Origin: Antedon mediterranea
Taxonomy: Eukaryota; Echinodermata; Crinoidea; Comatulida; Antedonidae
Direction: 5' to 3'
Length of the DNA stretch: 64,000 nucleotides
NCBI RefSeq assembly: GCF_964355755.1
Contig: NC_092675.1
Location: forward strand, 6,294,312-6,358,311
Under the pieces are notes generated by a model. The model did not search any database, had not been told where the DNA came from, and worked only from the letters and a program-made list of their open reading frames with translations. Shown here piece after piece: positions 32,176 through 45,900 of this stretch (position 1 is the stretch's first letter; each line of letters starts with the position of its first letter). The translations under genes were made by a program, and so were the position numbers.

Positions 32176-33040
32176 CATATATATATATAAAAAATATAGA
32201 CATTTTATATTTTTATACAATAAAATAATGTTTATGAGGAGAATATTTTCATATAGTTAGTTCTATTCTATCTGAACAGTTCAGCAATAACCAGGGGTAG
32301 ATCCAGGGGTGGGAGGTTCTCTAACATATTAATTATCTTAGTTAAGAATAAACATTAATTCAAAGGTAATTCTTACTTTTAGTTCTTAATTAAAGAGAAG
32401 GAACAAAAACATTTTGAATCCATCCCAGTCTACTGTAGTACAGCAAAAAGGTTCAACATGATGTATCCCAATTGTCAGGAAAATAAAAGGGCATAACAAA
32501 AACCATTCAAAACGGCAAGAATATACTTTAAAGTTGTGTTAAAAAAGATTATATTAACATGTACTTTAGAAGTAGGAAGTACAGGTACTTTAAAAAGGTT
32601 TACATTGAAGTGTCAATACCATAAAGATATAGATTTGCAGGGATTATTTTCGTATGAAAATTGAATATATAAATATTACTTTCTTAGGTTATTATTAAAC
32701 CAAAAATATGAATGTTCTTGGTTGATGCAGTAGAATGTTACTTTATATTTCAACTGGAAATGTTTTTGTTACAATACATTGAGGAGTAATTGATACTGTT
32801 AAAAGGATTTTGAACTCGATATGAACATGCTATGTTGAGTTAAAAACCAATGATGTGTTTGTTAAGGCTTTTGAGATGCCATTAATGTAAGTTATTTGAG
32901 TAAGTATAATATAACTGAATTTAACAACCCACAGTACTATTTAGTTAAAGTTTAATGAATAAATTTGTTAGGTATTTGTAGGGGAAATGAACTATAATGT
33001 ATTAAAATTAACAGCAAACATGTTCAACAACTCTATTATT
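32176..33040. other. No gene seen
   Basis: AT-rich. CAGGGGTAGATCCAGGGGTG near 32293 looks like a worn transposon terminus but has no partner nearby. Confidence 0.4.
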
Positions 33041-33372
33041 CCGAGAAGGCGTGGTGTTTATTTGAGGGAGGCATTTATTCGTGGGAGGCGTTTATTTTTT
33101 TGGTGTAATATGATAACAGGTATAATAAATACCCCCTAGGAAAAGAAAAAATACAACACAATTAATATCAAGAAGTGATAAAATACAGTAAAAATTCAAA
33201 ATGCTTGGTAAATTGTAGATCATGTCAATTAATGAATTCTACTACAAATAGAAATGTATTGCAACAATACATAATTTTGTATTGCATGGTGGCAGGGCGT
33301 TTATCCGATGAAATAAATAAAGGCCCGGGGCGTTTATTTCAGACAGGACGTTTATTTGAATAAATACGGTAC
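33040..33372. repeat. Repeat with GGCGTTTATTT motifs
   Basis: GTGGTGTTTATTTGAGGGAG, GGGAGGCGTTTATTT, GGGGCGTTTATTTCAGACAG and GACGTTTATTTGAATAAATA then CGGTA occur in one orientation. The small ORF at 33175-33363 is repeat sequence. Confidence 0.55.
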
Positions 33373-33816
33373 CTCAGTTTATTCTCTTTTATTATGAGGG
33401 ACAGTAGCCACTAGATTACATTGCTTTGGACAAAGGTAGGCAGGGGCAACAATATTCTTTCAATAGTTTTGAGTTCTTTTGTTGTTTTCTATTGAAAAGA
33501 AAAGAAAGGTTTTTAAAAAAGCAAATAAAAATAATAAAACCCATAAAAACGAACCAATCTTGAAAACGATTTTAAAAACCACAATTTGAATCTTGATCGT
33601 TAAAAACAGTTTCTGTGAATAATTCTGTTACTGCCTTCGAAGGTCACATGAATAGCACGATTATCATCTGGGGATGACAATAATGTCAACCAGTAATATT
33701 TTGTTACAATGCATTGCAATGCAATCTATATATCAAAAATACAGAAACCGGTTTTGTAAAATATAATTTTATAATAGCATAACAGAGCATAACAGAGTTT
33801 TACTGCTTATTTTCAG

Positions 33817-33937
33817 GACTAATGATGTGAGAAGATAACCAGTAGGATGAAGCTGCTTGAAGTGAGGCGTTTACTAGATGCATGGTTCATTATTACCTCT
33901 ATGTTCCATGTTACTGCATATGCCTACAACAGATGTG
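33817..33937 (+). CDS. Cytokine receptor exon 1 (signal peptide; CDS from 33847)
   Basis: The exon opens after TTATTTTCAG at 33816, so an untranslated exon must lie upstream. A two-codon upstream ORF (ATGATGTGA, 33822-33830) precedes the ATG at 33847, whose context is good (A at -3). It encodes a basic start and hydrophobic core (AWFIITSMFHVTAYA), a typical signal peptide. Donor GTATGT, phase 1. Confidence 0.85.
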
Positions 33938-36900
33938 GTATGTATACAATTAATAGTACCTTTACTTACTGACTGGTGTAAAGCCCACTCTCAGGAACAA
34001 GCCCATCCTTGGTTGTAATGCTATCCTTTCATATATAAGCCCGTCCTTTTGTGTATGAGCGCACCTTTGTGAAAAACCCACCCTAGGGTGTAATCCTACC
34101 ATTGCTCATCTTTTTGTATAAGCCCATCATTTTGTATTGGCCCACATTCGCAAATAAGCCCACCCTAGGGTGTAATCCTGACATTGCTCATCTTTTTGTA
34201 TAAGCCCATCATTTTGTATTGGCCCACATTCGCAAATAAGCCCACCCTAGGGTGTAATCCTGCCATTGCTCATCTTTTTGTATAAGCCCATCATTTTGTA
34301 TTGGCCCACATTCGCAAATAAGCCCACCCTAGGGTGTAATCCTACCATTGCTCATCTTTTTGTATAAGCCCATCATTTTGTATTGGCCCACATTCGCTAA
34401 TAAGCCCACCCTAGGGTGTAATCCTACCATTGCTCATCTTTTTGTATAAGCCCATCATTTTGTATTGGCCCACATTCGCAAATAAGCCCACCCTAGGGTG
34501 TAATCCTACCATTGCTCATCTTTTTGTATAAGCCCATCATTTTGTATTGGCCCACATTCGCAAATAAGCCCACCCTAGGGTGTAATCCTACCATTGCTCA
34601 TCTTTTTGTATAAGCCCATCATTTTGTATTGGCCCACATTCGCAAATAAGCCCACCCTAGGGTGTAATCCTGCCATTGCTCATCTTTTTGTATAAGCCCA
34701 TCATTTTGTATTGGCCCACATTCGCAAATAAGCCCACCCTAGGGTGTAATCCTACCATTGCTCATCTTTTTGTATAAGCCCATCATTTTGTATTGGCCCA
34801 CATTCGCAAATAAGCCCACCCTAGGGTGTAATCCTGCCATTGCTCATCTTTTTGTATAAGCCCATCATTTTGTATTGGCCCACATTCGCTAATAAGCCCA
34901 CCCTAGGGTGTAATCCTGCCATTGCTCATCTTTTTGTATAAGCCCATCATTTTGTATTGGCCCACATTCGCAAATAAGCCCACCCTAGGGTGTAATCCTA
35001 CCATTGCTCATCTTTTTGTATAAGCCCATCATTTTGTATTGGCCCACATTCGCAAATAAGCCCACCCTAGGGTGTAATCCTGCCATTGCTCATCTTTTTG
35101 TATAAGCCCATCATTTTGTATTGGCCCACATTCGCAAATAAGCCCACCCTAGGGTGTAATCCTACCATTGCTCATCTTTTTGTATAAGCCCATCATTTTG
35201 TATTGGCCCACATTCGCAAATAAGCCCACCCTAGGGTGTAATCCTACCATTGCTCATCTTTTTGTATAAGCCCATCATTTTGTATTGGCCCACATTCGCA
35301 AATAAGCCCACCCTAGGGTGTAATCCTACCATTGCTCATCTTTTTGTATAAGCCCATCATTTTGTATTGGCCCACATTCGCAAATAAGCCCACCCTAGGG
35401 TGTAATCCTACCATTGCTCATCTTTTTGTATAAGCCCATCATTTTGTATTGGCCCACATTCGCTAATAAGCCCACCCTAGGGTGTAATCCTACCATTGCT
35501 CATCTTTTTGTATAAGCCCATCATTTTGTATTGGCCCACATTCGCAAATAAGCCCACCCTAGGGTGTAATCCTGACATTGCTCATCTTTTTGTATAAGCC
35601 CATCATTTTGTATTGGCCCACATTCGCAAATAAGCCCACCCTAGGGTGTAATCCTGCCATTGCTCATCTTTTTGTATAAGCCCATCATTTTGTATTGGCC
35701 CACATTCGCAAATAAGCCCACCCTAGGGTGTAATCCTGCCATTGCTCATCTTTTTGTATAAGCCCATCATTTTGTATTGGCCCACATTCGCTAATAAGCC
35801 CACCCTAGGGTGTAATCCTACCATTGCTCATCTTTTTGTATAAGCCCATCATTTTGTATTGGCCCACATTCGCAAATAAGCCTACCCTAGGGTGTAATCT
35901 TGCCATTGCTCATCTTTTTGTATAAGCCCATCATTTTGTATTGGCCCACATTCGCAAATAAGCCCACCCTAGGGTGTAATCCTGCCATTGCTCATCTTTT
36001 TGTATAAGCCCATCATTTTGTATTGGCCCACATTCGCAAATAAGCCCACCCTAGGGTGTAATCCTACCATTGCTCATCTTTTTGTATAAGCCCATCATTT
36101 TGTATTGGCCCACATTCGCAAATAAGCCCACCCTAGGGTGTAATCCTACCATTGCTCATCTTTTTGTATAAGCCCATCATTTTGTATTGGCCCACATTCG
36201 CAAATAAGCCCACCCTAGGGTGTAATCCTGCCATTGCTCATCTTTTTGTATAAGCCCATCATTTTGTATTGGCCCACATTCGCAAATAAGCCCACCCTAG
36301 GGTGTAATCCTGCCATTGCTCATCTTTTTGTATAAGCCCATCATTTTGTATTGGCCCACATTCGCTAATAAGCCCACCCTAGGGTGTAATCCTGACATTG
36401 CCCATCTTTTTGTATGCTCATCCTCGGGTATATGATGCGCATGGACACTAACAAACGTGTGAAATACCAATCCCTACTTCTGATAAATGTTCATGCAAAT
36501 TGATGTACTCTGGTAATATAAGCCCACCATTAATTTAACACGCGTCATAAAGGCATTGTATTGTTTCTTTAACAAATTATACAACATTAAAGTCTTCCAA
36601 GATCAGTTATCTTGACACCAAGTATCTGTGTTAATGTAACACAGAATGTGCATTTTCACGTTCAACTCCCATTTGAACAGAATACAAATGTATAATTCTA
36701 TTTGTTCAATTACAATATAGACAAATAGAGCATGAAATATGTAAATCTATTTTTTAATGATCCAACAGCAAAAATTAATGTTTAATCGTCATCATTTTCT
36801 GTCATTGTACTTTTTACATTTTTTTCTACTCAATTCTGTTGTCTGTTAACCTACTATAAATTCAATTGAAAGGATCGTCTTTATATTTTTCAAATTAATT

Positions 36901-39900
36901 AGAAAGAACAATAAACCTACAGAATTAATATAATGATAATATAAACGTTGTTATTTATTTTAAGAGGTATTAGTATTTTTACGTCAGAGAATCAATTAGT
37001 ATTAAACATGTTTTACAATGTATATAAATAAAAAAATCCCATCTTGCCTTTCCAGAATGTCGTCTGCTTATTTTTAAAAATTAAGTTACAATATATTAAA
37101 AAATGTCAGTCTTAAGCAATGTACAGTAAATGCTACATGGAAGTCCTTCTCAATTTATGACATATTATAGTGCATTTACTGTATAAATTAAAAGGATTTA
37201 ATTTATTATTATAATATTATGTCATAAATACAAAAGTTTGTAATTTATCAAAGGTAAAATTACAATGCTTTTGAAGATTATTACTCTAGGGGAAATATCG
37301 CTATACATCTGAAGTCTTAAAGTAGTCTTTAGAGTCAGTTCACAGTTAGTTAATGTTTACATGGACTAAATGTGAACATTCAATTTAACCCAGCAGTGGG
37401 TAAACCTGAATTGAGTCCAAATTAGGCTAAGTCAGTCTGTGATGTATAGTGGTTCAGGGCCAATTATTTCTGAACATATACCTAGAATAGCAAAACCAAT
37501 AATGAAATTGCTATACCATTATCCCTTAAATCATTGTGTCATTTTTATTCTTTTGAAAACCACTGGTCGCTGTTTAATAATTTTCAGTGAAATTATGAAG
37601 AAAAATATAATGCTTCTTTCTAAAAATCGTTTACAGTAATTCTATTTTGTAAGGTGATCCATTTTGGAGTTTTCTATCATCCATCTCAGAATTTCCCATC
37701 ATCCATCTCAGAATTTCCTATCATCCATCTCAGAATTTCTCATCCATCTTAGAATATTCCATCATCCATCTCAGAATTTCTTATCCATCTCCGAATTTCC
37801 CATCATCCATCTTAGAATTTCTCATCATCCATCATCTTTATCGTGCAATTATTGTACTGACCCAAAATCAAAGCAAGTGTATCAAAACTAGGCCATCGAA
37901 AATTGTAACTCAAGACGGAATGATAATTTTGAGCCCTGATACTGAATTTCAATCAGCAAGTGTTAAAGGACACTTATCAATGATATTTTCACTATTCTCT
38001 AGCAATGTATTTTCATTGTGCCATAATGAAAATAGTGAACAAAAATATTAATAATGATAATCTTGTTATTCTTGAGAATAATTACTAGTGATTATCACCT
38101 AAAAACAACATGAAACCTAGACTCCTAGCAACAAATCTGTAATCAATCCATAAACATCTTTATAAATAAATTTAGTATGCTATGCTAAATTTACAAAGCT
38201 TTCCTAATATCAAAATTGTATTCATAAACCAGACAATTTGCTAGCCCAGGGAAGAGTAGCCTTACTCATAGAGATATTATTAGTAGACGACGCAAGAGCG
38301 ACCAGTGAATATCGGCAAATCATGCAAGTTTCAAGCTCTACCACTGTGACTGCATTAAAAGCTAGAATGATTCTCACATACAGAAATTACTTGTTTTATT
38401 ATGCTATTTATTAGTATTAACAAGCATTTTATAAAAAGTGGGATTTATTTTTGAAAAAAAATTGTTTTTGCTTACTTTATGTTTATCTCCATTGAGATCC
38501 AGACATTGATACCCACATCATGGTAATTTTTTCAGTGATTTGTCTTTTGTTACTTTTTTAAACAGATTTACACTGACCATTTTAAAGAATTTTACACCAG
38601 AGTGGTTAACTCTCTATCTGTTTCCTAAAATATCTCTATGGTCTTAAAAAAAAAGGTCCCGTATTCAATTCTGAAGGTAATGAGTTGTTACGAGCTCATT
38701 TTACTTAAGCCTCGGCATTATGTGGTAGGATGCCCAGTTCCTTTCCACACTGCCTAGCCCTCCTCTTGTACGATAGTTTGAAAACATTCAAAATATTAAG
38801 AATGAGTGATTTGATGTTTCATACTTGGCTTTCAATCAAATATTTCATAACAAATATATTTTCTAGTTTAATTCTTATAACTATCTCTATTTTTAGTAGC
38901 TCAACAACCACTGAAATGTGAGGGAGTCAACTATACATCTGTTCGGTGCAGTTGGAGTCCAGTAATCAATAACCAGTACACAGTGCAATGGTTCTTGTAA
39001 GAATAATTTCCATGTCTTTCGATACCACTGCCATAGAAGTCCATGGTTCAAGCCTTAAGCACTGTCTACACTGTCAAACTAGTTTGACAAAAATAGTGTG
39101 ATGTGCTCAAATATGGTAGCGATATTCTCACATGGTAGTGATATGACATCAGCATGTTCATATTTGTGTACATCACAAGTTTGATAGTGTAAACAGAGCT
39201 TTAGAGTGCAGACCATTCAATGGCTTCATATAAAAAAAAAGAATTTTGTACAAAGTTATTGTTTTTGTTTATAAATGTATTTACTCTGTTGTTCCTTTGT
39301 ACATTTTTGATTTAATTAAGTTTAACCCCCATCAGCTTTCATTTAATTACAGGTGTCGACTTTGCTCCTCTAATGATCCTACCAGACTTTTCGTTCCACG
39401 ATCTAATCGGAAAGCTGGTGACAATGCGTTTTCTGTTGCCGCTCCGTGGATCTGGAACGCGCTACCTGTTGATTTGAGAGGAGTGAATTCTGCACCTCTA
39501 TTTAAACGTCAACTTAAAACTTTTCTTTTTAATTAATTACTTAGTATTGTTAGGCGCTCTGTTCTTTGTAAGGCGCCATATAAAAACCTGTATATAGAAT
39601 AGAATGTTAAAAAATAAAATATATTGCTAATGACCACACCTGTACTTGGGTATAATACCAACTATTTTAACGTTTGTACCAATATTAATCAGTGGCTGAA
39701 ATAGGGAGAGGGAGCAGGTCTAAAAATAGTAAAATGCAATTTGTTGAACTTTAACTCCTTTAGAATTGTAATTAACAAAATTGCCCAGCATGTGCCCACC
39801 TCCCCTTTTTTAATCAGTCCATGGAAATACTCCATGAATGGTATAGAACACACAAAGATGTAATTTACAGATATCGAGTAGGAAACCAAACAGGAAATTC

Positions 39901-42900
39901 TACATTATTTAATTATCTCCCACATCATTATTGTATGTTAAGCTACGTTGTCATTAGGCCGGCTGGATAAAGGCTCATAAAAATGTGGTATTGAAAGATT
40001 ATGAAAGAAACATTATAACTGGGTTGTGCTGTTTTTCTTCTGACGCATCAGGTGGCACCAATATGGAAACTAACTATAAAATAAAAATATCTTTAAAGCT
40101 CTGTCTACACTATGAAACTAGTTTGTGATATGTGATGTGCCCAAATATGGTAGTGATATGATGTCATCATGTCCATATATGGGCACATCACATTTTTTTT
40201 GTCAAACTAGTTTGATAGTGTAGACAAAGCAACCATGCTTCTTTAAAATAGAGTGGAACCCATTTATAATTTTAATGTAACCATACCAATCATATAGATA
40301 ACAGGATATGTATTTATACAAGACAAAAAAAAAGAATTTTCATAAACCTTTGCCATTAAACTCAGGAAGCATTTCGGATTGGTTTCTATGAGAACAAAGT
40401 TGTTGTGTTTCTTGTACAAGCCTTTATGACCCTGAAATGATGATCTAAAGTAATTCATAACACTATAATAGTTTTCTTATCCTTTTCATATACATGTTAA
40501 TTTTGTAAATTAATGAATGTGGAAACAAAAGTGCTAGGCCTAAATGGGTAAACCTAACAGCCTTCACTACCAACACAAGCAGATGATTTGTCAGAGATAT
40601 TTAAGATTAATTGCCATAGTACTAGAATACAAATTTCAAGGGAAATGCTGCAAGTAGTTATTAGCACAGAACTGTATGCGGAATTTAACACAATTAGTAA
40701 TTTATACAATAAATATTCTACGTTAATGAATACTGTTTATTAACATTAATTATAACCATATACAGGGGCGTTGTCAAGGGGTGGGGGAAGAGTTGATTGG
40801 TCGTTAGGTCCAAGAGACAATTATGTTGAAATCGTTGTCATCATCAACCGAAAAAAACAAACAATCCTATAGATTTATAATACTACTAGGGTATGATTGT
40901 GTATTTATACTACTGAAACATGTATACAGTAGTAGTTTACCAAGTAGGTCTACTTTTGCATCAAAGTACTTTAACATTGCATCTGAATAAAACAAACTGT
41001 ATCGGTAATAATGCAATTATTACCTAGATATTAAAAAATCCCAAAATGTTCTTACTTCATGGCCATAGCGAGGGGTTAAAAACAGACGAAGATGCTTTAA
41101 ATATATTTATTAATATAAAATATGACGATATATGCTGGGAAATGGGGTGGTTAAAATTTAATACCAGGCGAGCCTCACGCTGGCTACTGCCCTGTACTTG
41201 CACATGAGCCTCGGTGTGTGGCCTTCAACACCCCTCGCCCCCTCACCCTATATAAGGAATGTAGATGCTTCTTACAAAAAAGCTGGTGATGGCACTTAAA
41301 AACTGCAAGTTTTAAACAGAAACAGGAAACTCAGAAGGGGTAATTAGAAATTTGTTGTAAAACGACACAATTACATGAAAATTGATAATCAGGTTTAATT
41401 ATATTTCGTATCTTATTACTATAGTATAGCACATGAGAATGGAAGGTACACCACCTACTGTACCATGCAAATGACCTGTAATTGTAATATTGAACCTACC
41501 TGTAAGCTAAACCTAAAAATACATATTTTTTAAAATTATGTTCTGCTATGGTTCACTACTTGAAATAATCTGTTAATCTATAGTTTACTCTGAGGACTTT
41601 CAAATCTAATTTTACACATCTTAGACACAATACTCTGACATCTCATTACCATAATATAATAAGATTCTTAGCTCTGTCTACACTATCAAACTTTATGTAA
41701 CAGAAAATGTGATGTGCCCATATATGAACATAATGACCATATTTGGGCACAGCACACTTTTTTTTCAAACTAGTTCAAACCTCATTGTTAATTTACAAGA
41801 CTAGATGGTATGGTCGCTTCGCTCGTGTACCATCTAGGTACATTGTCGTTTACAGAAACGAATAAATAGACACGATCATTTATGTAAAATTAGCACCCTG
41901 AGAATTAGTCCTTGTCTTAAAAATGAGTCCAAATTTTGTATTTAAACAAACTCAATTTGTGTTTTGTATATAACATTAGAGTTGAGGGATGGGGAAGAGG
42001 ATGGGAAGAACAATTTTTAAATATATTCTCTATCCACTCAGTAACGAAATATTGTTTTTAAATGTTTTATAGACCTATCAATAATATACCACTAAACACA
42101 GTAAAACATTTACTGTACGATTTATAATACTTTTTAAAAATTGTCCCTGTTAAAGTTGATTGAAATAGTAAAGTACATGTATTAACCACTATGACGTTTA
42201 TTATTTTTTATAATTATTAATAATTAATACAAACGTTGAGAAGCAACTGTCAGTAATCTACCCACAGTCACAGTAATAAATGTTCTTTGTATATTTTGTT
42301 TATATCTAACAGTAACCACATTCGCAGTAAGACAATTTCGATTCAAATGGCGACCAAAAATGGTTTAATACGTACAGTATTTACAATATTGTCAAAGTAT
42401 TCCGATACTATATACAGTATAAGTTTTATTCTCCAAGGGCCCATAAATTTACCTACTTGTGTTAAACCAAGAGCTCATAAATTTACCTACAAACTGGGAG
42501 TCAGAGGATATGTTCAAACTCACGGAGTTACGGTGGAGTTATCTACACAAGGCGTACGGTAATCCGTGGCGTTAAAACACCCCTAGTTGAGGCAAATCGT
42601 TGAACCTAAATTCGTTTTCATTGTCAATAACTAATTATCTAACTAAATTTATATAGTAAACAGGGTTACATCAGGTGGTTAAAATCAGTACCGAGATTCT
42701 AACCAACTTTATATACCATCGAGTAAACATTCTAGAAATAACGCGCGATTTACCGAATTTTGCTCTTACGTCAAATTTTTACAATTTTTAGATATGTTTT
42801 GTACCGTAGTAGATCATTAAATAATACAAAGTGATACAATATTTAAATAAATACTGAAATAAAATTTTATTAAAAACCAGGATTTTCTTTTTCTATAGTA

Positions 42901-45900
42901 GCCGTTCCAATAAATATTTTAGGTTTGAAAAACAGTTTACTTAATAATAATAGACAAACAAACAGAGCTGAATCAAGGCGTTTAAGTAATATTAAAATCT
43001 ATAATTTAAAGTTTTTCTCTTTTATAATATAATAGCAAGGTTTCGCAATCTTACGAATACGATAACGAAAACGGATACGTCACGCACACGTATTCGTTTT
43101 TCGTAAGCCAGTAAAAATCTGTTTCGCATGGCAACGAAATATTGAGGGCGCCGTCCAAAATATGACTGCGGTAAATGTGAGCATAGTCAATAGAAAGTAA
43201 ACTATAATGTGAGGGAAGCGCAGGTACGTATTGCTTGGTGCTTGGCTGCCTAGGCCTAGCGTAACATCAAAGCGAGTGAAGACTTTAAAAATTGCTATTT
43301 TATCAAAATTTTCCTGGCATTTTAGTAAATTACTTTAGTAAATTACTTTCAATAAAAGTATAATTATATTATAATCATGAATCATTCCTGATTCAAATGC
43401 AAAATGTGCAAAATAGATCAAAAACTATACTCGTTTTGTAGTTACGAATATGACTGCTGATATTCGTCAACACGAATACGCTTTACGAATATGAAATGGG
43501 GATCAGCTCAAAAGTTTCACAAATGTGTGACGTATCCGTTTTCATTATCGTATTCGTAAGGTTGCGAAACCTCCCTATTATATAAAACATGTTTTACTGG
43601 TACTTTATACTTCCCATATACAGTAACAGCTTTATGGATCTGACACAGTTTACAGCACAATAGCTTTAAAGCTTTAAAACCACTTTTACTACAAATAGAT
43701 TTATAAATATTAAATATTGACATTTTTTATTGATGATTTTTTTAAACCCATAATCTACATTGCAGAGATTCTTCCGTTATCTGTGAGGATTCGCCATTAA
43801 TCAACAGTTCTTATATCTGTGATATTCATAACTTGGGATCTGGCTATTATCGGCGCATCTTAATAAACGCCACCTTTCAAAACCAAACCGAAATCTTACA
43901 GACCTACTATTCAGCAATGGAATGTGGTGAGAAAGTTTGTTTATTTCTGCTGTAACTGTAAAAAGTAGAAAGTGACCTTTTCAAATTAGACCAGCAGCGG
44001 AACTGATGGTCACTGTAAATCTAGGCCTAAATAACATGGCAATATTTGACCCTTTTGTACCTGAAAGAGTCTTACCCAGTGGTAATTTTAAGTACTTTGC
44101 TTATTACACAGTAAGTTCAGGAAACTTTAGTTTTGTCAACTTTAAAGATGTATTGTTCCCCAAAAACAAAAACAAATGAAGGTTAATTAAATCAGACTTT
44201 GAATATGTTATTTTGTAGTTTTAATAAAGTTAATCACTTCCGTAGAAAAGAAAACGTGAAAAAAATGTTTTTCGCTTACAAAATGACAAAATAAATGGTT
44301 AAATTCAACCAAAACCCAATTGGCATTGGGTCGCAGCCAATTTGTTTGACCATTTAAAAAAAATACAGTATTTTCAGATAAATATATTTATTTTTTTGAT
44401 CCAATTTTTGCTCAAAGTGGATAACTATTATGTTACATTAAAATGGCATATTCAACCAAAATTTTGTTAAGAATTATTTTTTTAGGGGGACAATACATCT
44501 TTAAGCATTTAGTTTTATGAAAACCCCAGATTTACTATACAGTATAGATTTTTTGAAATTTTAGTTGAAATAAATGTGTTTGCAAGTTATATTGTATCAT
44601 TCTGACCGAATTGTTGACTATTTTGTTCTAAGCAGCATTAGCACATTTTACACACACTAGCATAGAAAGAGTTGTGTAATGTATTTGTGTGGGTTTCCAA
44701 GGTTGTCTTATATTATTCTACAATTGTTAGCTAGATTATGATCATAACCTTGTATTAAATGTTATCGGACGTTTCAGTGTTAATAATAACTTAATAATAT
44801 TAACGGTAAGCTACATCAAACATAATCACTTAGTGGTTATTACCTAAGCATAGTTTACCATAGGAATTATTAAAGCCTAGAAAAATGAGAACTTTTTAAA
44901 CTCTCTTTATGCGCGAAAATACTGTTTATGGTCGAGTTGGTATGAAAATTATAGGGTGGAATTATACTCGGATTAGATTAACAATGGATTTACCTATTAG
45001 AGCCTGGGGTTATACTCGGTCATGGTACGGAATATCGTTTCTAAATAAATTGAATCATTTATTTTCACTAACTGGATAGAATCAAATATATTCCAGCGGC
45101 ATTTAAATAACATGAGATAAGATAAATCATTTAACATGCTCTGTTGAACTAACAATAACATTGATAATTGAAGTAAAAAAAATACATATTTCACTTGTAA
45201 TATAATTTCTAATTCTATATTCATCATGAGAGTTTCCTATAGAAAACTGTTTGGACAGAAATGACAGTTGCGCAGAAAAATAAAATGCTGTTGATTTAAT
45301 TTCTTTACTTTATCGTTTATCTGAGACCAAGTGACAAATCTTACCAGTATCACAGTTTGTAGGCCTAATAATTATATTGAAATGTATTTTAGTTTTATTT
45401 AAAACTGGTAGGAAAATATAGTAGAACATCTATTAAGGGGACACCTTTGAGACCCAACAAAGTGTCCACTAAATATACAGTAGGTGTCCCTTAATATACA
45501 GTAAGTGTCCACTTAATATACAGTAAGTGTCACTTAATATACAGTAGGTGTCCCCTAAATAGGAGCTGCTTGTAGTGTTAAAATATATATTTTCGTTTCA
45601 CTTAAAAGTATCCCCTTAACCCTTTGAAGACGCGAGGTTTATACCCCAAGTGACTGAGGCTAAATATATTTTTAATAGGTTTAGGAAAAATGCAAATACA
45701 TTTTTATGATTGTGTAACTCTCTGCAATTGTTGTTGGTTTTATTGATGTGAAATGTTTTGGCCTCCCAAAAAATTGTTTAAATGCTCATAAAGTGCAATT
45801 CAGTGACCCCAAAAAGTCAACCCGTACATATACGGGCCTCGCGTCCTGGGACAGTAAATTACCTGTATGGGATACAGACCTTGTCTTCAAAGGGTTAATG

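Noticed and set aside
33950-36410. CRISPR array
   Set aside because: Regular spacing but the whole 82-bp unit repeats; there are no distinct spacers and the genome is eukaryotic.
37664-37891. Small protein with repeated HHPSQNF
   Set aside because: Translation of a minisatellite within the receptor intron.
40763-41194. hAT transposon
   Set aside because: CAGGGGCGTTGTC and GGCTACTGCCCTG resemble hAT ends, but the inverted match is poor and no 8-bp target duplication was seen.
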